Below the pieces are notes generated by a model. That model made no database searches. It was not told where the DNA came from and was given only the letters and a program-made list of their open reading frames with translations. 64,000 nucleotides of DNA from Heterostelium album PN500. Lineage: Eukaryota > Evosea > Eumycetozoa > Acytosteliales > Acytosteliaceae. Positions 59,086-64,000 of the stretch are shown here, piece by piece (position 1 is the first letter of the stretch; the number at the start of each line of letters is the position of its first letter). Made by a program: the position numbers and the translations under genes. The stretch lies in assembly GCF_000004825.1 (NCBI RefSeq), contig NW_008805078.1, positions 1,020,069 to 1,084,068 of the forward strand. Direction: 5' to 3'.

Positions 59086-59463
59086 TTAATAGACCAATGG
59101 GTATTTGTATTCTGGACAGACTTGGAGGTCGGCACCACAGAGTTGATCGGAGGTGATCGAACCGTTCTTGTTCATGATTTCGGACATCTTCATACAGTAG
59201 TGAGTGTTGAATGATTCGCACTCTGAGGCCATCGATGAGTTCCATGGAACTGGCCAGAATTCACCGACCTCGCACATACCAACCATACCCATGCAAACAA
59301 CTTCGGCTGGGAGACCCATTTGTACTTCTCCGAGCATACCTTGGTAGAAGAGTCCACACATTTCACAGGCGTATGGGCTGTTGTCCTTGACTCTAAGGCT
59401 CAAAGCAGAGATAACAGTGGCAGCGAAAATAACTGCCAAAATAATAGAAATTGATTTATTCAT
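59086..59463 (-). CDS. small secreted Cys-rich protein, saposin-like, 125 aa
   Basis: A single exon. The signal peptide covers about 20 residues (MNKSISIILAVIFAATVISA). The mature part has eight spaced cysteines beginning CEMCGLFYQGML and ending QLCGADLQVCPEY, mostly helical between them, as in saposin-B type proteins and the dictyostelid countin-like family. These bind lipids or membranes in lysosomes or outside the cell. Cysteine spacing is not a perfect saposin match, so the family call is tentative. It is convergent with the CHRD-like gene. Confidence 0.65.
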   Translation of the reverse strand: MNKSISIILAVIFAATVISALSLRVKDNSPYACEMCGLFYQGMLGEVQMGLPAEVVCMGMVGMCEVGEFWPVPWNSSMASECESFNTHYCMKMSEIMNKNGSITSDQLCGADLQVCPEYKYPLVY

Positions 59464-60968
59464 TTTTTATTTATCTAAATATTTATTTATATGTATGTTT
59501 TTTGAAAAGTGATTTGAAGTAAAATGCAAATGGTTTTAAAAGTATAAATTCCAATGATGATGTTTAGATTTTTTTTTAAAAAAAAATTGTAAAAAAAATG
59601 GAATCAGAATCTATCTTGTTGGATATTAGGTATCGAGAAATTTCGAAACCAAAATTAAGCGGGGGGATTGCTGGTAATTACCAAATTATCTAAAAAAGTT
59701 TTTTGCATAGTTTTCAAGTAGGAAATTCATAGTAAGAATTGATCCGATCCCCCCTTTTGAAGCGTTGGTTGCCCACAAAAAAAGTAGATGAATTTTTCAA
59801 ACAAAAAAAAAATTAATTAATAATATTATATTTGAATGGGTTAAACAACATAAAAAATTTGCAATATTTATTTGATAATTGATTGTTCAAAATTGAACAG
59901 ATTATTTAGAAACACATTTAAACAAAACAAACTTCATCCCACTTGAGTATTTATAATAATATTTCTTTTTTTTATCAAAATTTTTAGTAAAAACATTAAT
60001 TTATTTATTTATTGAAAGAAAGAAAGAAAGGAGGATAAGAATATCTATTCTTTTTGTGGATAATGGCATTAGTAAAGGTGAAAGAGTTGTTAAAGGTGAT
60101 GGTAAAGGTAATGGTAATTAAGTTGATACTACTGCAGTAGGTTGTGGTGTTATTGCTGTTGGTGTTAGGCACATATGAGTTATTGTTATATTGTTATTTT
60201 AATGTGGTTAAGAAAAGACCAACATTCCATCATTAATAGTATTATTAATCAAGATCTCAACGATCTTGAATCAAAATCTGATTGTCACCAAAATTGGATA
60301 AATCGAACAATTCAACTTTCTTAATCACCTATTTTGTTTTCCAATAAGATGGTTAAATATTCCCAAAATTCATAAAAATATCTATTATTTCATATTGGAT
60401 TTGAAAAACTAGTTTCAACAATAAAATGGAAAATGAAATCAATAGATATAAGTTCAACTTTCAAAACTAAATATAAATAAAACTTATTCCATGCTTTTTT
60501 TAAAATCTTTTGTCTGTAATTTTTGAGAATATCAAAAAAAAAGATTAATAAAAATATACTTTTCCTTGAGTTTTGATAAAAATATTTCATATTGGTTGAC
60601 CTAATTTCTGCACATCAAAGAATTATTCTTTGTTACTGAGGCAAAATTCCTTAGTTTTCGAGAAAATTGCTATGACATCTTTAAAATTTGAAAAAAATGA
60701 AAAATGAAAAATAAATTCACAAACTTTTTTTTTAATTTTAAATCTTTTGTTTTTTTATAAATAAATTAACTTAAATTTTTGATTAAAGTTGATTAAGTGT
60801 GACACACCAATAACAACAATAATATTTTATTTTGTTTTATTTTATTTTTTTAATAAAATTATTTAGGTTTTTTTCATTGTCACTTTCTGTATTTCTTTTT
60901 TTTTTTTTCGATTTTATATAGGATAGTTGTAGTAGTAGTTAATAACTAATAGTAATAAGTAATAAAAA
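59464..60968. other. 1.5 kb intergenic, divergent promoter region
   Basis: Spacer with GAAA repeats (60015-60029) and a GGTAAAGGTGAT-type repeat (60072-60117). An inverted repeat, TTGATTGTTCAA / TTGAACA, is at about 59880-59898. No gene seen. Confidence 0.5.
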
Positions 60969-62072
60969 ATGTCACGGGACTTTACAGATGAAGAATCAAA
61001 GATGATATTTGCATTGTCAGATATCTTTTCGGATTTCGATATAACTGATGTTGCCAATTGCCTTGTCAAGCACAAGTTCAATGGTGAGGCCGCTGCCGAT
61101 GACTTGTCCATTCAACAGAGTAAACTGGCACAGGCACAGGCGCAACCACCATCACCTTCACACTCACAGGTTCAAGCAGGCTTAGCACCGCAACAACAAC
61201 AACAACAACAACCATCGCCACCACAATCATTACAAGCCAAGCCAGCTGCTGCACCACAACCATCCGCACCACAAGTACATAATATCTACCAACCACCACA
61301 GCAACTTCAACAACAACAACAACAGCAACAACAAAGACCAATGTCACCACAACAACCATTAGTACAACAACAACAACAACAACAACAACAACCACAGCAA
61401 CAACAGCCACAACAACCACCACAAAATTTTTATTATCCACAACTTCCACAGTCACAATCGCCAGTACAACAACAACCATCTACTTCATCACATATCCATC
61501 AACATCAACCACCAGTATCGCAACCAAGCAATGCATCACAGATTCATCCACACGCTCAAGTTCCACCACATCCTCAAGCCCATCCACAAAATCAATACAC
61601 CCTTTCCCAACCACAACTCTTCAATGGAATCTATACAAATGTACCACAACCATATAATCCAGTACCAATCGTAGCACATTTCCCAATGGACCAATATGTA
61701 CCTTTGAAAGATCACAAATTGGTAAGTACATCAAGATTTCTTATAATTCTATAAACTAAGTTTGTATGAACATCTTTGCTTACTCTTTTTTATTTTTATT
61801 TTTTACCTTTTTCTCAGGCATTGAACCAAATTACTGCACTAAACGAAAAGATTGCAGAGATGGAGAAGACTATCAGGGAGAGAGACCAACAATTGAAGGA
61901 TAAAGAGCATTCTTTGAAGGAAAAGAATGACCAACTTACACGGATGGAGGAGAGAACAGTTCAGATAATGTTAAAGAATGAAGAAACAACCGCAACAATC
62001 AAATCTAGTTTATTAGAGAATTTTTCAAAATTCTTAGACCAATCATTCACAGTCAATAACCAACCACAATAA
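60969..62072 (+). CDS. CUE/UBA-like domain protein with Gln/Pro-rich middle and coiled coil, 335 aa
   Basis: Two exons, 60969-61721 and 61818-62072, join in phase. Residues 8-46 (ESKMIFALSDIFSDFDITDV, then NCLVKHKFNGEAAADDLS) have the three-helix pattern of a CUE domain, which binds ubiquitin, though the Phe-Pro of typical CUE domains reads FSD. The middle 190 residues are Gln, Pro and His runs coded by CAA and CCA. The C-terminal 75 residues are a regular coiled coil (LNEKIAEMEKTIRERDQQ) with a short hydrophobic end. An adaptor for ubiquitinated cargo is plausible but not shown. Confidence 0.72.
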
Positions 62073-62582
62073 TTCAATATGATAATTATAATTTTATTTT
62101 ATTGTATTTTTTTTTTCTATTTCTTGGAGCTTATTTATTAAAGTATTCTTATCATTTTCTTTAAATAAATTTCGAGTTGTATTATTCTTATCAGACAAGA
62201 ATACTTTATTACTCAATAATTAATTACCAAAGAATCTATTAATACATTACTCTTGACTGGTTTAGTGTTAGAATCACTAACTGACAATATTTCTAATTTT
62301 TGTTAAAATAGATTTTCATGAATAGAGTTATACTGATTTATTTTCTCCTTTTATTTCTATTTATAAATTTTCTCCTTTTTTGGTGTCCTCAGTTAGTTTG
62401 CAATTGTTTAAATCGCAAAGTGGATGGTACCGTTTGTCTGGATGCGGAATATTTGGATTTGAATGATTCTTCCTTCACGTTCATAGCTACAGTCTGTGTG
62501 TCCACATGGAAACTCAGTATTCATTGTAAAGATATATGAAATGCATATTAATGGCTGGGTTGGAGAATATGACCATAGTAGT
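62073..62582. other. intergenic, between convergent 3' ends
   Basis: Holds the 3' ends of two convergent genes, with a TTCTTATC...GATAAGAA-like imperfect inverted repeat (62147-62200). The stretch 62385-62540 has a mildly coding-like composition but no open frame with a start and family match; it may be 3' UTR. Confidence 0.45.
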
Positions 62583-64000
62583 TTAATTTATTATAGTATG
62601 ATCCTTAAATTGTTTACCATTAATATTGGTGTCAATCAAGCCTCTGTGTGCGAATGTACGAGTGAAGAAGGTGTTAAAGTTGTGATATGATAAAACGAAT
62701 AAGAATTGATTGATCTTGAATTTTTTTCTATCTTTCTTTTTTTGAAAATCTTCAATTACTGATTTATCTACAATACGATTGGTAACCAGGAAATAAACAG
62801 TGTTTGCGGATATAGAATCGTCAAGCTTACTGAAAAAATGACCAGCAAGTTCAATTACTTCACTATTGGATATCTGGTATATCTTCTTATTTTTAAAATT
62901 GTCTGAGAACTTGCATTGGACAAAAATACTGGTTATACCTTGCCTGCCTGTTAATTTAAAGATGTGGTCAATTGTCTCGGTGTTTCTTTTACAAACATGA
63001 ATGGCAGTGTCTTCAAAATTTGGTGCATTAAATGGGTTTGTTTCTTCATCAAATATAACCTGTTGTAAATTATTAATATTGAGTTCGATTATCAATTGAA
63101 TTCTTAATTTAATTACCTTTTTTGGAAAGGAAGTCAGTATATCGTTAGTAATTTCCTCGATACCATATACACCTTTTAATAATAATTGAATAGTGAGGTT
63201 ATGTTTAAGCTTAACATGAGCATTGATTTTGGCAATACAGATTCTTGGGAACAACTCTTCAAAATCCTTCCATGTCCAGAATTTGGTGGGAGACGGGAAA
63301 AATAGTAATTCTGAAGGAAATAATCTCTTGTCAACCAGTAATGAATTGAGAACCACCATGTTATAGAAACTAATAAATATGGTGTATTGAGTAGAATCTC
63401 TTTCCTCGACTGAATTTGATGATGAGGCAGATGATGTTGATGATGATGAATCTGTAGATGAATCTGTAGATGAAGTGGAAAGTCTTGAAGGTAATGATGA
63501 TGAATATGACTTTTGAGACTTTTGTGGAGTTAAGTCAAACAATTTGCTCTTTCTCTTGTGGTCAACATGAGCAGATTCCTCAGAATCTGTACTAACAGTA
63601 TCTATCTGTTCCAAATATAAGTTTCCGCACATTCTTATTTGGTTCACTGTAATTTGATTGCCATCCAATTCACCAAGTTTAGTTGATAATGTTACTGGTG
63701 TTTGTGTGATTGCCAATAAAAGAATTTTTTTCACTACTTTTAAATTGGTAATGGATGACATGCTTAACCTGCTAATCTTATCATAGCACCTTTTAGAAAA
63801 CTCAAACAAATAACTATTACAACATCTTAAATAAAAACTGATTTCTCTAGGAATGAATCCAGTGTCACCAAGACCAGTTTCAAACAAACCATGATATTTG
63901 ATCAGAATCTGTGAAAGATATTCTTTTTTATCTCTGTTTGGATGCTTGTAGTGCTCAATAAATGGTTCGAGTGACTCTCTACGACTTAGAGGGTTGAAGC
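62583..64000 (-). CDS. partial gene (5' end beyond right edge), possible PD-(D/E)XK-type domain, function unknown
   Basis: One open frame of 472 codons runs from the right edge to a stop at 62583. The N-terminal part visible begins near FNPLSRRESLEPFIEHYKHP. A Ser/Thr-rich linker (about 63400-63530) parts it from a C-terminal region with FWTWKDFEELFPRICIAKI. Near the end lie an acidic NFEDTA segment and ITSIFVQCKFSDNF; 'acid ... Q-x-K' is the arrangement of PD-(D/E)XK nuclease cores, and a similar layout is seen in Crinkler-type proteins. This is a weak visual match. No signal peptide can be judged, as the start is missing. Confidence 0.55.
   Translation of the reverse strand, partial: FNPLSRRESLEPFIEHYKHPNRDKKEYLSQILIKYHGLFETGLGDTGFIPREISFYLRCCNSYLFEFSKRCYDKISRLSMSSITNLKVVKKILLLAITQTPVTLSTKLGELDGNQITVNQIRMCGNLYLEQIDTVSTDSEESAHVDHKRKSKLFDLTPQKSQKSYSSSLPSRLSTSSTDSSTDSSSSTSSASSSNSVEERDSTQYTIFISFYNMVVLNSLLVDKRLFPSELLFFPSPTKFWTWKDFEELFPRICIAKINAHVKLKHNLTIQLLLKGVYGIEEITNDILTSFPKKVIKLRIQLIIELNINNLQQVIFDEETNPFNAPNFEDTAIHVCKRNTETIDHIFKLTGRQGITSIFVQCKFSDNFKNKKIYQISNSEVIELAGHFFSKLDDSISANTVYFLVTNRIVDKSVIEDFQKKKDRKKFKINQFLFVLSYHNFNTFFTRTFAHRGLIDTNINGKQFKDHTIIN

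Noticed and set aside
60900-61480. Val-rich minus-strand frame opposite the Gln/Pro-rich exon
   Set aside because: Antisense shadow of CAA/CCA repeats.

Overview
The window is nuclear DNA of a dictyostelid social amoeba, or a very close relative. The support is: strongly AT-rich spacers, short introns with GTAAGT/GTATGT donors, exons much richer in GC than the spacers, homopolymeric Asn/Gln/Thr/Asp tracts, and a typical gene set (G-alpha subunit, CARMIL-like protein, myosin essential light chain, Cwc2, MRPL52, a B-box/MATH protein, a chromodomain Ty3/gypsy element). It reads less AT-rich than I would expect of D. discoideum, but I do not assign a species. Gene models were spliced by eye.

Layout. 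1-1723 (-) is the N-terminal part of a TARBP1-like tRNA methyltransferase. 2019-9018 holds three secreted-protein genes: an unrecognised one (-), a bacterial-type phospholipase C (+) and an unrecognised one (+). 9548-10814 (-) is a B-box/MATH protein. 11600-12824 (+) is an AIG1/GIMAP-like GTPase broken by one base. 13167-14048 (+) is an intronless methyltransferase of bacterial look. 14371-15704 (-) is a G-alpha subunit, parted by a 4 kb spacer from an LRR protein (19711-22295, +). 22669-25195 (-) carries cwc2 and mrpl52.

About 25.5-39.4 kb is an accessory island. It holds a 5'-truncated, frameshifted chromovirus; a gene for a secreted MRH-domain protein; a small pseudogene; an F-box fragment; and a 7 kb, multi-exon gene of about 1,980 codons whose C-terminal third looks like Fanzor/TnpB. 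That gene is broken by a 14-bp tandem duplication and a second shift, and its zinc finger is degenerate.

39554-43087 (-) is a large nuclear-type protein with two zinc/winged-helix-like modules and a PHD-like finger. Between 43088 and 52656 lie 9.6 kb in which I find no gene. 52657-55014 (+) is a CARMIL-like protein without the usual C-terminal tail. After it come an RRM protein, myosin essential light chain, a GPI-type CHRD-like protein, a saposin-like secreted protein (-), a CUE/coiled-coil protein and, at the right edge, a partial gene (-) with a possible nuclease-like domain.

Several products belong to chemotaxis and the actomyosin cortex (G-alpha, CARMIL, myosin light chain), but genes here look independently transcribed; no operon-like arrangement is seen. 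I found no tRNA, rRNA or CRISPR array.
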